DNA of 15,274 nucleotides from Gaiellasilicea sp035645095 (GTDB lineage: Bacteria; Actinomycetota; Thermoleophilia; Gaiellales; Gaiellaceae): NCBI GenBank assembly GCA_035645095.1, contig DASQNG010000094.1, forward strand, positions 1-15,274, given 5' to 3'. How positions within the stretch are numbered: the first letter of the stretch is position 1; each line of letters opens with the position of its first letter. This document shows positions 1 through 7,345 of this stretch, one piece after another. Under the pieces are notes generated by a model that was not told where the DNA came from, did no database searches, and saw nothing but the letters and a program-made list of their open reading frames with translations. Made by a program: the position numbers and the translations under genes.

Positions 1-159
1 TCGCGTGGCTGCTATCTGGTCGTCAACATGGACGACTCGTCGCAGCTGCCTGCGTTCTCCGACCCGCTCTTCCGGGAGATGCACGCGAAGGTCGAGTGGT
101 TCCCGGTCATGAACCTCGAGGATGTCCAGCGGGGGCTTCAGGAGGTGCATAGCGCCTAG
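1..159 (+). CDS. C-terminal fragment of a small hypothetical protein (5' end outside window)
   Basis: An open frame runs from the first base to a TAG at 157-159, giving 52 residues without a start, so the gene begins before the window. The visible part has alternating hydrophobic strands and acidic turns: YLVVNMDDSSQLPAF, then a helix-like FREMHAKVEWF, then VMNLEDVQRGLQE. This resembles the last third of small ferredoxin-like proteins of about 100 residues (GYD/DUF3303-like, sometimes misnamed pantothenate synthetase). In those, a beta strand with acidic residues is followed by 'P.l..P.f..l.a.vef.pvm...d'. That assignment is from memory of the pattern and is tentative. The gene converges on the cyclase-type regulator gene at 315-2837, with 155 bp between the stop codons. 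No catalytic motif is visible and I assign no function. Confidence 0.6.
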   Translation, partial: SRGCYLVVNMDDSSQLPAFSDPLFREMHAKVEWFPVMNLEDVQRGLQEVHSA

Positions 160-250
160 ATCCACCACGCCGGCTGTTGCATCAGCCCACTGTGCCCAGC
201 AGGCGGGCGCCCCACGCCACCCCTTCACACTCCACGAGGAGCCACACCCG

Positions 251-278
251 CTCCGGCGCGGATCCCATGTAGCCGGAG
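251..278. terminator. Inverted repeat between convergent genes, possible bidirectional terminator
   Basis: CTCCGGC (251-257) and GCCGGAG (272-278) form a perfect 7-bp GC-rich stem with a 14-nt loop. It lies in the gap between two converging genes, where a shared terminator is expected. There is no T tract on either side, so it is not a classical intrinsic terminator. Confidence 0.35.
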
Positions 279-314
279 GCCCGTCGTGCTGCCGAGGCAC
301 GTCGTTCCGCGCCT

Positions 315-2837
315 CTAGCCGCGGTCGCCCAGGACGAGCGCGACTGCGTCGTCGGCGTCCAGCGCCTGCCCTCGCTCCCACGCGGCGGTGAAGTCGGCAG
401 CGTGGAGGGCGGCGCGGGTCTTTCCGAGGATCTGCTCGTACTCTTCGGCGGCCCAGGACTCGGGGCTCCATCCGATCTCGGCTTGCAGCGCGGCCGACCG
501 CGCGAGCAGCTGCGCGGAGGCGATCGCGTCTCCCGTTTGCAGGGCGACCGCGGCGAAGCGCGCGAGGTCGACGGAAACGAAGACGGCGTTGCCGAGGTCT
601 CGGTCGATGCGGAACGAGTCATGGAGCAGGCTCGTCGCGTCGGCGATTCGCCCGTCCTCGAGCGCCAGCATGGCGAGCGCGCCCAGCGCCCTCGCCTCGA
701 TACGCCTCTGCCCTACCGCCCTCGCGAGCTCGAGATTCTCCTCCGTGAGCTGCCTGTACCCGGTGTGGTCTCCGAGCTCCTCGTGCATCCACGCGAGGGT
801 GCGCCGCGCCGACAGCGCGTTGAGATGGTCGCCGAGTTCCATCAACTCCTGCACGCTCTTTTCGACGAGTTCCCTCGCCGTCGCCCAGTCACGTTCGGAC
901 GCAACGACCCAGGCGAGCGCGAGCCGCGCCTGCGCGCTTCCTCCTGGGTCGCCAAGCTCGGCGAAGAGCGCGAGCGCCTCCTCCGCGCGGCCCCGCTCTC
1001 TTGCAGCATCTCCGGCCGAAGAAGCGAAGTGCGCCGCGGCGACGAGCGCCCTCGCGCGCTCAAGGGTTGGGAGCGGCTCCGCCGCCAGTGCCCGCTCGAT
1101 CCGCCTATCCGCTTCTTCGAAGTGCCCTCGCACGGCCCAGAACTCCGACAGAGCGGCTACGAGGCGCAGAACGCTCTGCGTCTCTCCGGCGGTTTCGGCG
1201 CCGTCGAGCGCGGCACGCAAGTTGTCGTGCTCCGGGTCGAGCCGCTCGAGCCACTCCTTCGGATCGCCGCGCAGGTGCGGCTCCGCCTCCTCGGCGAGCG
1301 CCAGAAAGTACTGCCAATGGCGCCGCCGCATCTCATCCGCCTCATCCGACTGCTCTAGCCGGTCGACGGCGTACTCGCGGATCGTCTCGAGCATCCAGAA
1401 GCGGTCGCCGTCGCGCATCCGAACGAGGCTCTTGTCGACGAGCGACGAGAGAGTGTCGAAGTCCGCGTCGCAGATTTCCTGCGCCGCATCGAGCGTCCAC
1501 CCGCCGCGAAAGACCGCCAGCCGCGCAAACAGGCGCCGCTCCTCCTCCCCCAGCAGCTCATGGCTCCACTCGATCGTGGCCCGCAGTGTCCGCTGCCGCT
1601 CGGGAGCGTCTCGGGCGCCGCCGCTGAGCATCGGCAGCCGCCGCTCCAGCCGCTCCAGCAGCGCAGCGGGCGACAAGACCTTCACACGCGCCGCCGCGAG
1701 CTCGATCGCCAGCGGCAGGTTGTCCAGGCGCTCGCAAATTTGCCGCACCTCGCTGTGCGCGACGAAGCCGCGGCGCACCGCGCGGGCACGCGCCTCGAAG
1801 AGCTCCACCGCTTCCGACTCGCGCAGCGAGTCGACTGCGTACTCCCACTCGCCGTCGAGGCGTAGCGGCTCCCGACTCGTCACGAGGAGCGCAAGCCTCG
1901 GACACCGTTGCAGCAGCTGCGACACGTCGGCGGCTGCAGGAGCGACGTGCTCGAAGTTGTCGAACAGCAGCAGCAGTCGCCTGTCGCCGATGTGCTCGGC
2001 CAGGTCGCCCGTGGCGCCGAGCGCCTGGGCAGCCGCCGGCAGTACGAGCTCCCGATCGCGCAGCGCCGCCAGCGGCACCCACCACACCCCGCCCGGCGAG
2101 GAGTCCGCGGCCGCGCCGGCCGCCTGCAGCGCGAGCCGCGTCTTCCCCGTTCCTCCCGGCCCGACAAGCGTCACCAGCCGGACGTCGTCACGCGCCAGTA
2201 GCGCCGCGATCTCCGCGAGCTCGCCCTCGCGCCCCAGAAACGGCGTCGCCGGCACCGGGAGGTTCGTCTGGTGCAGGCTCTTCAGCGGTGGGAACTCACC
2301 GTCGCCGAGCTGGAAGATCCGCTCGGGCGCAGAAAGGTCCTTCAGCCGGTGCTCGCCGAGGTCGCGCACGCCGTCGGCGCTGACGAGAGACGCCGTCGAG
2401 GCCGACACGAGGAGCTGGCCGCCATGGCCACACGCGGCGATCCGCGCGGCGCGGTTCACGTCGGTCCCCACGTATCCCTCTTGGGCGACGAACGGCGTTC
2501 CGGTATGCACGCCCATCCGCACGCGAATGGGCCCTGACGCGAGCTCCTCGAGCATCTCCGACGCTGCAGCCAGCGCACCCGGCGCCGTCGGGAAGGCGAC
2601 GAAGAACGCGTCACCCTGCGTGTCCACCTCAACGCCGCCGTGCCTGGCGAACGCCTCGCGGATCACGCGGCGGTGCTCGGCGAGCGCCCGCGCATACGCC
2701 TCGGCGCCCAACTCGTGCAGCAGCTTCGTCGACCCCTCCACGTCCGTGAAGAGAAACGTGACCGTCCCGCCCGGAAGCTCGCGCACCGACCGAGCGTGCC
2801 ACCTCTCCGCAGGCCGCGCCAGCAGGACATCGCCCAC
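315..2837 (-). CDS. Class III cyclase-homology / NB-ARC ATPase / TPR signalling protein
   Basis: 840 residues from a GTG start, with GGAG 8 nt upstream on the minus strand. Residues 24-180 are a class III nucleotidyl cyclase domain. FTDVEGST (30-37) carries the first metal Asp and QGDAFFVAF (74-82) the second. DVNRAARIA (126-134) holds the conserved Asn/Arg. At the position where adenylate cyclases have the base-selecting Lys (VKTxGD), this protein reads VDTQGD, so nucleotide specificity or activity is uncertain. Residues 195-500 are a STAND/NB-ARC ATPase: Walker A GPGGTGKT (226-233), Walker B LLLLFDNFEHV (288-298), VTSREPLRL (319-327) and the GLPL-like LDNLPLAIELAAAR (371-384). From about 505 to 820 the protein is helical with TPR-like repeats. 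I see no C-terminal LuxR-type HTH, so it probably acts as a signal-sensing or second-messenger switch rather than directly on DNA. The rhomboid gene lies upstream on the same strand but 235 bp away, with a hairpin between, so it is likely a separate unit. Confidence 0.93.
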   Translation of the reverse strand: MGDVLLARPAERWHARSVRELPGGTVTFLFTDVEGSTKLLHELGAEAYARALAEHRRVIREAFARHGGVEVDTQGDAFFVAFPTAPGALAAASEMLEELASGPIRVRMGVHTGTPFVAQEGYVGTDVNRAARIAACGHGGQLLVSASTASLVSADGVRDLGEHRLKDLSAPERIFQLGDGEFPPLKSLHQTNLPVPATPFLGREGELAEIAALLARDDVRLVTLVGPGGTGKTRLALQAAGAAADSSPGGVWWVPLAALRDRELVLPAAAQALGATGDLAEHIGDRRLLLLFDNFEHVAPAAADVSQLLQRCPRLALLVTSREPLRLDGEWEYAVDSLRESEAVELFEARARAVRRGFVAHSEVRQICERLDNLPLAIELAAARVKVLSPAALLERLERRLPMLSGGARDAPERQRTLRATIEWSHELLGEEERRLFARLAVFRGGWTLDAAQEICDADFDTLSSLVDKSLVRMRDGDRFWMLETIREYAVDRLEQSDEADEMRRRHWQYFLALAEEAEPHLRGDPKEWLERLDPEHDNLRAALDGAETAGETQSVLRLVAALSEFWAVRGHFEEADRRIERALAAEPLPTLERARALVAAAHFASSAGDAARERGRAEEALALFAELGDPGGSAQARLALAWVVASERDWATARELVEKSVQELMELGDHLNALSARRTLAWMHEELGDHTGYRQLTEENLELARAVGQRRIEARALGALAMLALEDGRIADATSLLHDSFRIDRDLGNAVFVSVDLARFAAVALQTGDAIASAQLLARSAALQAEIGWSPESWAAEEYEQILGKTRAALHAADFTAAWERGQALDADDAVALVLGDRG

Positions 2838-2880
2838 TTCGTCAGCTCCTACCTGAGAGGCCTCGGCGAGCGTCGTAACC

Positions 2881-2890
2881 CATAGCTATG
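2881..2890. promoter_or_regulatory. Perfect 10-bp palindrome upstream of the cyclase gene
   Basis: CATAGCTATG is AT-rich against a GC-rich background and lies 43 bp before the GTG start of the minus-strand cyclase gene. Read on the minus strand it offers TAGCTA/TATGGG as possible -10 sequences. It could be part of the promoter or a small operator. No matching -35 box is clear. Confidence 0.3.
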
Positions 2891-2904
2891 TGGCATTGCG
2901 GGCC

Positions 2905-2940
2905 GAGGGCAAAGCAGGAGGGCAAAGCAGGAGGGCAAGC
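2905..2940. repeat. 13-bp tandem repeat, about 2.8 copies
   Basis: The unit GAGGGCAAAGCAG occurs at 2905-2917 and 2918-2930, and a third truncated copy (GAGGGCAAGC) at 2931-2940. It sits in the 235-bp gap between the rhomboid and cyclase genes. It is likely a replication-slippage product. A second short tandem duplication, GTCGGGCTCG twice, lies at 3016-3035 in the same gap. Confidence 0.8.
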
Positions 2941-2985
2941 GGCCGCCGACTACGTCTCCGAAGCTCGCCTCACGAGCGGCGGCAA

Positions 2986-3006
2986 GCCCCCAGCGATCTT
3001 GGGGGC
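2986..3006 (-). terminator. GC-rich hairpin downstream of the rhomboid gene
   Basis: GCCCCCA (2986-2992) pairs perfectly with TGGGGGC (3000-3006) around a 7-nt loop. It lies 67 bp beyond the stop codon of the minus-strand rhomboid gene. On the minus strand the stem is followed by TTGCCG, so the T tract is minimal. Strong stems with weak T tracts are common in high-GC actinobacteria. It would separate the rhomboid from the cyclase transcript. Confidence 0.5.
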
Positions 3007-3072
3007 ACCACGCCAGTCGGGCTCGGTCGGGCTCGACGCAGTCACCGCTGACGACTTCGCCGTTCAAGAAGG

Positions 3073-3663
3073 TCAGGTCGGCTGCTCCACGTACGGACGC
3101 ACACGCGCCCTCAGCCAACGGCCGTACGCCAATCCTACGGCGATGCCGACTAGGTGCGCCACCGAGCCGAGTGGTAGTGAGAGCAGGAACACGATGTTGA
3201 TGGCCACCAAGACGGCCAACCACTGGGTTGCCTTACCCCCGAACACTCGCGAGGACGGGTGCATGGCGAGAAAGGCGGCCGAGACCCCAAGCACGGCCGC
3301 TGAAGCTCCGACCAGTGTCCCCTCTGGTTCGAACACCGCGAACGCTGTCAGGACAGCCAGCGACCCTGCCAGGCCGGCCACGAGATAAACAACGATGACG
3401 TCCAAGGCACGCGAGCACTGCTCTAGCAGCGGGCCGAACGCCGCCAGCATCAGAACCATGACCGCGAGGTGCGCGAGGTTCTCGTGGACGAACATCACTG
3501 TGAGCGGGCTCCACGGCCGATCGCCGAGACCTTCCGTGCCGACCGGCAGGGACAACCGGTGTGAAACCCCCGGCTTGACCAGCTGGGCGACGTAGACGAC
3601 CACCTGGAGAGCGATAATCGAGAGAACGGCGGGGCTATTCGTCAGCCTCTTCACGAGCAGCAC
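3073..3663 (-). CDS. Rhomboid-family intramembrane serine protease (six-helix core)
   Basis: 196 residues from the GTG at 3663-3661, which has GGAGG 10 nt upstream. The open frame continues far upstream, but that part is a shadow of the divergent hydrolase gene. An ATG at 3687 would add 8 residues but places the GGAGG inside the gene. Six hydrophobic helices are visible, with little else. The rhomboid signature is present in order: HENLAHL before and in helix 2 (oxyanion His/Asn region), GASAAVLG in helix 4 with the presumed nucleophile Ser, and AHLVGIAVGLAYG in helix 6 with the catalytic His and small-residue packing. The family cleaves transmembrane segments of substrates inside the membrane. 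The active-site motif is G-x-S-A instead of the common G-x-S-G, which leaves activity open. No substrate is evident from the neighbours. The gene is divergent from the lipoprotein hydrolase at 3921. Confidence 0.88.
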   Translation of the reverse strand: MLLVKRLTNSPAVLSIIALQVVVYVAQLVKPGVSHRLSLPVGTEGLGDRPWSPLTVMFVHENLAHLAVMVLMLAAFGPLLEQCSRALDVIVVYLVAGLAGSLAVLTAFAVFEPEGTLVGASAAVLGVSAAFLAMHPSSRVFGGKATQWLAVLVAINIVFLLSLPLGSVAHLVGIAVGLAYGRWLRARVRPYVEQPT

Positions 3664-3815
3664 ACCCTGCCGTCCTCCAGGAGACATACCGCAACAACCT
3701 ATCCACGAGGTCGCAGAGGCGACGGTCATCCCGGCTGCCCAACCAGCCCGGTCGTTGGCGTCAGTCACATGCCGTCGGCCACGAAGAGGCTCGTGCACCG
3801 GGTGCGCCACTGCGT

Positions 3816-3841
3816 CGCCTGCGCCAGTGTTCGGGAATGTC
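3816..3841 (+). repeat. Intergenic 26-bp element, copy 1
   Basis: Left half CGCCTGCGCC is followed by a GTTCGGGAATG core at 3829-3839. It lies in the divergent rhomboid/hydrolase intergenic region, with the core ending 81 bp before the hydrolase ATG. It matches the copy at 15047 at 21 of 26 positions. Confidence 0.65.
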
Positions 3842-3920
3842 ACTCCCGCCACGCAAACGCGTACTGTCGTGGGGCACAAGTGGCGGAAGGCGTACGAAGG
3901 ACCGAGGTGTAAGCAACGAG

Positions 3921-4848
3921 ATGCCCGGCAGCCGACTTGCTGCAGCGCTTGTCCCCACGCTGGCGGTCGCGGCTGCAGCGTGCGGTGGTGGCGGGCCAGA
4001 GGCGAAGACCGTCGAGGGGCTCGTCGATGTCGACGGACACGACATCTACGCACGGTGCGCCGGCGACGGCTCGCCCCACGATCGTCTACTTCACCGGTTG
4101 GGCGGACGACCGCGACAGGCGGGGCGTCGCGATCGCAACAGGAGTCGAGCGCGCCCTCGGCGATGGGTTCCGGGTCTGCTCGTACGAGCGCCGCAACACC
4201 GGCCGGAGCGAGGCGGTCGACGGCACCCAGAGCCCGGAGGATGTCATCGCCGACGCCGACGGAGTTTTGGCTGCGCTCGGCGAGGACGGCCCGTTCGTGC
4301 TCTTGGGCGCGTCGTTCGGGGGGCTGGTTGCGTTGGCGTACGCCGTTGCTCATCCCGAACGCGTGGCCGGTGTCGTGCTTCTGGACGCCTCGACCGGGGT
4401 GGACTACGAGATCGAGGAGGCGCACAAGGTCCAGGGTGCCTGCCGGGAGGCCAATCGCAAAGCCGACGCATTCGACGCGCTGGAGAAGCTGGACAACTGC
4501 CGCCTCATGAAATGGATTCATGATCGGCGGAAGCGGGAGCCGGATGTGCCGATGTTGTATCTCGCGGCCCGCGACGACTCAGATCGTGGTGCCGAAGATG
4601 ATTCAATTCGGATTGCCTGGGTCGAGTCCTGGTCACCCGGCACGTGGCGTGTCGTAGATGCGCCGCACTGGATGGATGAGGCTGACACCCCGCTCGTCGC
4701 CGATGCCGTGCGGGAGATCATCGACCTCGCGTCCACGAAGCGCTCGACCACTGCCAGCCGCGGCGGCCTTCGCCAGTTGCTCGCAGTCGCTCAGCTGCCG
4801 ACTGATAGCGAGATCGCGCCCTCACGATCCGAGGACATACGGGCGTAG
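3921..4848 (+). pseudogene. Alpha/beta-hydrolase lipoprotein, reading frame broken by a single-base insertion
   Basis: The gene starts at ATG 3921 (AGGTG 11 nt upstream). Its first frame encodes a lipoprotein signal peptide with Cys21 (LAVAAAAC) and the family-like VDVDGHDIYARCAGDGSP. At the C4 run 4074-4077 this frame becomes nonsense, while the next frame continues exactly where expected with TIVYFTGWADD and runs to TAG at 4846-4848. Removing one C rejoins them into 308 residues. The rejoined protein has YERRNTGRSE, the nucleophile elbow GASFGG (Ser about 131), LLDAS, a candidate acid in LAARDDSD (about 218) and the catalytic His in DAPHWMDE (about 249). It would be a secreted, membrane-anchored hydrolase of unknown substrate. 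The downstream frame shows no decay, so a sequencing error, a very recent mutation or programmed slippage are all possible. An internal ATG at 4027 with GAGGGG upstream could give a shortened cytosolic form. Confidence 0.8.
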
Positions 4849-5023
4849 ATTCAGGCCCGAATCACTCAAGGGACACTCAAGTGGTACGCGCGCGTGCGTG
4901 AGATGACGCCTGACGGGTGACGGGGCGTGCAGGTGGCGGCAAGGCGGTCCGCCCGGAGGCGGCCGCCCGCCGCGGCCCGGGCGCCCGGCGGTCGGTGCGG
5001 GTGGTTCTCTCTACTGGGATTTG

Positions 5024-5049
5024 CCGGCCTCCCGGTGGGCGTGGGCCGG
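5024..5049 (+). terminator. Hairpin followed by T run between hydrolase and MFS genes
   Basis: CCGGCC (5024-5029) pairs with GGCCGG (5044-5049). CCC and GGG inside the loop can extend the stem. On the plus strand, GGGTCTTTT follows within nine bases. It could end the hydrolase transcript, about 180 bp after that stop, or act as an attenuator in the leader of the MFS gene, about 90 bp before its start. The surrounding 4920-5060 is extremely GC-rich with several overlapping inverted repeats. Confidence 0.4.
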
Positions 5050-5100
5050 GGGTCTTTTCCGGTGGAACGGAGGGGCCTGCTCCCAAACATCCCCAGAACG

Positions 5101-5106
5101 TAGATT
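5101..5106 (+). promoter_or_regulatory. Possible -10 box (TAGATT) for the MFS gene
   Basis: TAGATT lies 33 bp before the GTG start of the MFS gene and would place a transcript start near 5113. No convincing -35 box is seen at 16-18 bp upstream. The same CGTAGATTC string also occurs across the hydrolase stop codon (4844-4852), which lowers its weight. Confidence 0.3.
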
Positions 5107-5139
5107 CCGCGTCGGTGTGACCGTCTCGTCGGGCAGCGC

Positions 5140-6381
5140 GTGAGCGTCCTCCGCCGCCGCGACTTCGCGCTCGCGTGGACAGGCGGACTCGTATCGATGG
5201 TCGGGAACTGGGCGCTTCGGATCGCGCTCCCGATTCACGTCTATGAACAGACGGGCTCGACGCTCGCGACAAGCGGCGTGGTGGCGGCAGGTGTGGTGCC
5301 AGCGATCCTGCTCGGCACGGTTGCCGGCGTCTTCGTGGACAGGTGGAATCGAAAGACGACGCTCGTCGTGGCGAACGTGCTTCTCGCGCTAGCGACGCTG
5401 CCGCTGGTGGCGGTGGGCGACTCCTCGACGATCTGGCTCGTCTATCCGGTGGTGCTCGGCTCCTCGACGCTGGCGCTCTTCACGATGCCGGCCGAGAACG
5501 CGTTTCTTCCACGGCTCGTCGAAGAGGATCAGCTCCTCGCTGCCAACTCGTTGAACGCGCTCAATGACAGCCTCGCGCGGCTGATCGGTCCCGCGGCCGG
5601 TGGGGCTCTCGTCGCTCTGACCGGGCTCGCCGGGGTCGTCGTCTTTGACGTCGCCTCCTTCCTTGTCGCTGCCGCACTCATCGCCGCGGTTCGGACGTCG
5701 GGCGAGATCACCGAGGCCGGTGAAGCGACAACGGCCGCGATGCGCCGGTGGCGCCGTATGTGGCACGAGTGGCGGGAGGGGATCGCTCTCGTCGGCCGGG
5801 AGCGACCGGTGCGCGTGATCTTCGTCGTTGCTGCGATTACCGCCGTCGGGGAAGGCGTGTTCGCGGTGATGTTCGTCGTCTGGGTGCGGGAGATCCTGGA
5901 AGGAGGCGCGCTCGAGTTGGGTTGGCTGCAGACCTCGCAGGCGGTCGGCGGCTTGATCGGCGGCGCCGTAGGTGGCTGGGTCGGCGCCCGTCTGGCCCCT
6001 GCACGTCTGTTCGCGGCCGGGTTGATCGCCTTTGGCATCTTCGACCTCGCGCTCTTCAACTACCCGTTGCTGTTCAGCGGCGTCTGGCTCGGGCTCGGCC
6101 TGATGGTGCTCGTCGGGGCGCCTGGCGTATGGATCCTCGCGGCAGCGCGAACGATCCTCCAAATGCACGTCGTCGACGCGTACCGCGGCCGCATCTTCGC
6201 AGCACTTGGGACGACCGCTGGGCTGCTAATGCTTGTCGGAACGGTGGCGGCCGGCGTGGCGGGCGGATTTCTCGGCCCGATCGTGCTGCTCAACATTCAG
6301 GGCGGTGCGTACGTCGCGGCCGGCTTGTTCGTGCTCACGACGCTCTCAGCAAAACGCGCTGCCGCACCCATCCTTCGCTAG
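5140..6381 (+). CDS. Major facilitator superfamily exporter (MFS_3/EntS-like)
   Basis: 413 residues from a GTG start. The ribosome-binding site is poor, but no better start is visible. The whole length consists of hydrophobic helices consistent with 12 membrane spans. MFS motif A is clear in the loop after helix 2: GVFVDRWNRK (residues 63-72). The stretch ANSLNALNDSLARLIGPAAGGAL (about 135-157) is typical of the MFS_3 group of proton-driven drug or siderophore exporters (EntS and macrolide-efflux-like). A basic loop near 200-220 separates the two six-helix halves. The substrate cannot be inferred. The gene stands alone, with 291 bp before it and a long gap after it. It is followed immediately by the palindrome GCCCTAGGGC. 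Confidence 0.92.
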   Translation: MSVLRRRDFALAWTGGLVSMVGNWALRIALPIHVYEQTGSTLATSGVVAAGVVPAILLGTVAGVFVDRWNRKTTLVVANVLLALATLPLVAVGDSSTIWLVYPVVLGSSTLALFTMPAENAFLPRLVEEDQLLAANSLNALNDSLARLIGPAAGGALVALTGLAGVVVFDVASFLVAAALIAAVRTSGEITEAGEATTAAMRRWRRMWHEWREGIALVGRERPVRVIFVVAAITAVGEGVFAVMFVVWVREILEGGALELGWLQTSQAVGGLIGGAVGGWVGARLAPARLFAAGLIAFGIFDLALFNYPLLFSGVWLGLGLMVLVGAPGVWILAAARTILQMHVVDAYRGRIFAALGTTAGLLMLVGTVAAGVAGGFLGPIVLLNIQGGAYVAAGLFVLTTLSAKRAAAPILR

Positions 6382-6390
6382 CCCTAGGGC
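6381..6390. other. 10-bp palindrome directly after the MFS stop codon
   Basis: GCCCTAGGGC begins at 6381, the last base of the TAG stop. It is a perfect palindrome with no loop, so it is more likely a protein-binding or chance site than a terminator. It contains CTAG, a tetramer often depleted in bacterial genomes. Confidence 0.3.
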
Positions 6391-6493
6391 GACGCGCAGT
6401 CACTCCGAAAGAATGTGAACAGCGTTCGAGCGAGTGTCGCACCAGTGCAACCCCCGTATCCGGACAACAGCAACGGCAACGCGAATCACCCTT

Positions 6494-6519
6494 TCCCTGG
6501 GGCAGTGTTCGGGAATGAC
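6494..6519 (+). repeat. Intergenic 26-bp element, copy 2
   Basis: The core GTTCGGGAATG is at 6507-6517, and the sequence continues as ATGACGCCTGAGC. Those 13 bases recur exactly at 15068-15080. The left half is only partly conserved (CCTGGGGCAGT). No start codon lies within 100 bp downstream. Confidence 0.6.
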
Positions 6520-7307
6520 GCCTGAGCGAGCGAGTACGACCGCGCGCTAACTTTCAGCAGCGCCGGACTGTCCGCGACAGCTCAGCTCGTAGTCCATCCC
6601 GCATCCGAACGAGCGCCCCGAGGGTCATCTCGTTCCGTGTGAGCAGGCCGGCGCGCAGAACGGCCTGGTAAGGCGACGTTGATCGAAATGAAGCGCCGAT
6701 CCGCCGAGCAAGAACCTGACGCGCTTGATCCGCCACCGGTCTGCGCCGTACGCTGAAACCGTCGCTCGCGTCCACGAGCCGATGCACACGTCTTGGTCAG
6801 CCCCTGTGGAATAAGACGGGAGCGCAGGAGGCGAAGCGTCGCTCTTGACGAGGAACATCAGCCGCACGGACGGAGACGCGCGACTCCCGCCAGCCCTGTC
6901 ACGACTCCGATGGCGAGCGCGAGGCACGCCGCGGCTGCTGCGACACCCAACCGGTACAACGGAAGTGTGCCAAAGCGCGCAGCGGAAACCTGGCTGCGCG
7001 ACTGCGCGAGCGTCCCCTCGTTTCAGCGCCGCATAGGAGGCGCCAGTCCGAACGAATTGGCGGTGGCACGGGATGGGCCTGCAAATTGTTGGGTTTCTGT
7101 GAGTCGGTAGCGGGTCGCAGGAGATCGGGATAACTCGCCCCCGCTACTACGGAAGGTCCCGTTAGACGAGCTCATCGGCGCGGCAACACGGTTCTCTCGT
7201 CGACTTGCCGTCGCTTCGAAGAACGAGTAGGCGACCTGCGACGGCTCCGAGTGGTGCCGGACGGTAGCGCCGCGTCTTGCGGCGGCGGCGATCCACGGGA
7301 GAGCGGG

Positions 7308-7313
7308 TATGAT
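7308..7313 (+). promoter_or_regulatory. -10 box (TATGAT) for the 64-aa coiled-coil gene
   Basis: TATGAT, preceded by GGG, is 32 bp before the ATG at 7346 and is close to the sigma-70 consensus TATAAT. A transcript start near 7320 would give a leader of about 25 nt containing the strong GAGGAGG site. A -35 box at normal spacing is not obvious. Confidence 0.45.
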
Positions 7314-7345
7314 CGGTGCTCGAGCCAGCGAGAGGAGGTTCGCCC

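Larger units (their letters stand above)
6382..7345. other. 964-bp region with no supportable gene
   Basis: No frame here has both a plausible ribosome-binding site and protein-like composition. Short minus-strand frames (6554-6787, 6625-6927) overlap each other and look random. Minus-strand frame 7022-6858 reads LPLYRLGVAAAAACLALAIG, which resembles a membrane helix, but has no start codon and is preceded by a stop. It may be a relic. The stretch contains one good copy of the recurrent 26-bp element (6494), a weaker relative near 6422-6440 (GTTCG, two extra bases, CGAGTGTC), and the -10 box for the small gene at 7346. Base composition is a little less GC-rich than the flanking genes. Confidence 0.6.

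Noticed and set aside
388..2856. 822-codon open frame on the plus strand opposite the cyclase gene
   Set aside because: It is the antisense shadow of a gene with clear motifs. The translation is Ser/Arg/Ala-rich, has no domains and no ribosome-binding site.
3236..3252. Reverse-strand resemblance to the recurrent core inside the rhomboid gene (GAACACTCGCGAGG)
   Set aside because: It encodes conserved-looking coding sequence (SRVFGG) and lacks the left half of the element, so it is probably chance.
3664..4521. Upstream extension of the rhomboid frame to 482 residues
   Set aside because: The extra 286 residues lie opposite the hydrolase gene, are Arg/Pro-rich and lack any fold pattern. GGAGG sits exactly before the GTG at 3663.
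4845..4862. Small inverted repeat GATTC/GAATC after the hydrolase stop as a terminator
   Set aside because: The stem is only 5 bp, AT-containing and has no T run. The hairpin at 5024-5049 is a better candidate.
5389..6168. 259-codon minus-strand frame opposite the MFS gene
   Set aside because: Composition is His/Arg/Asp-rich with no hydrophobic core, as expected for the antisense of membrane helices.
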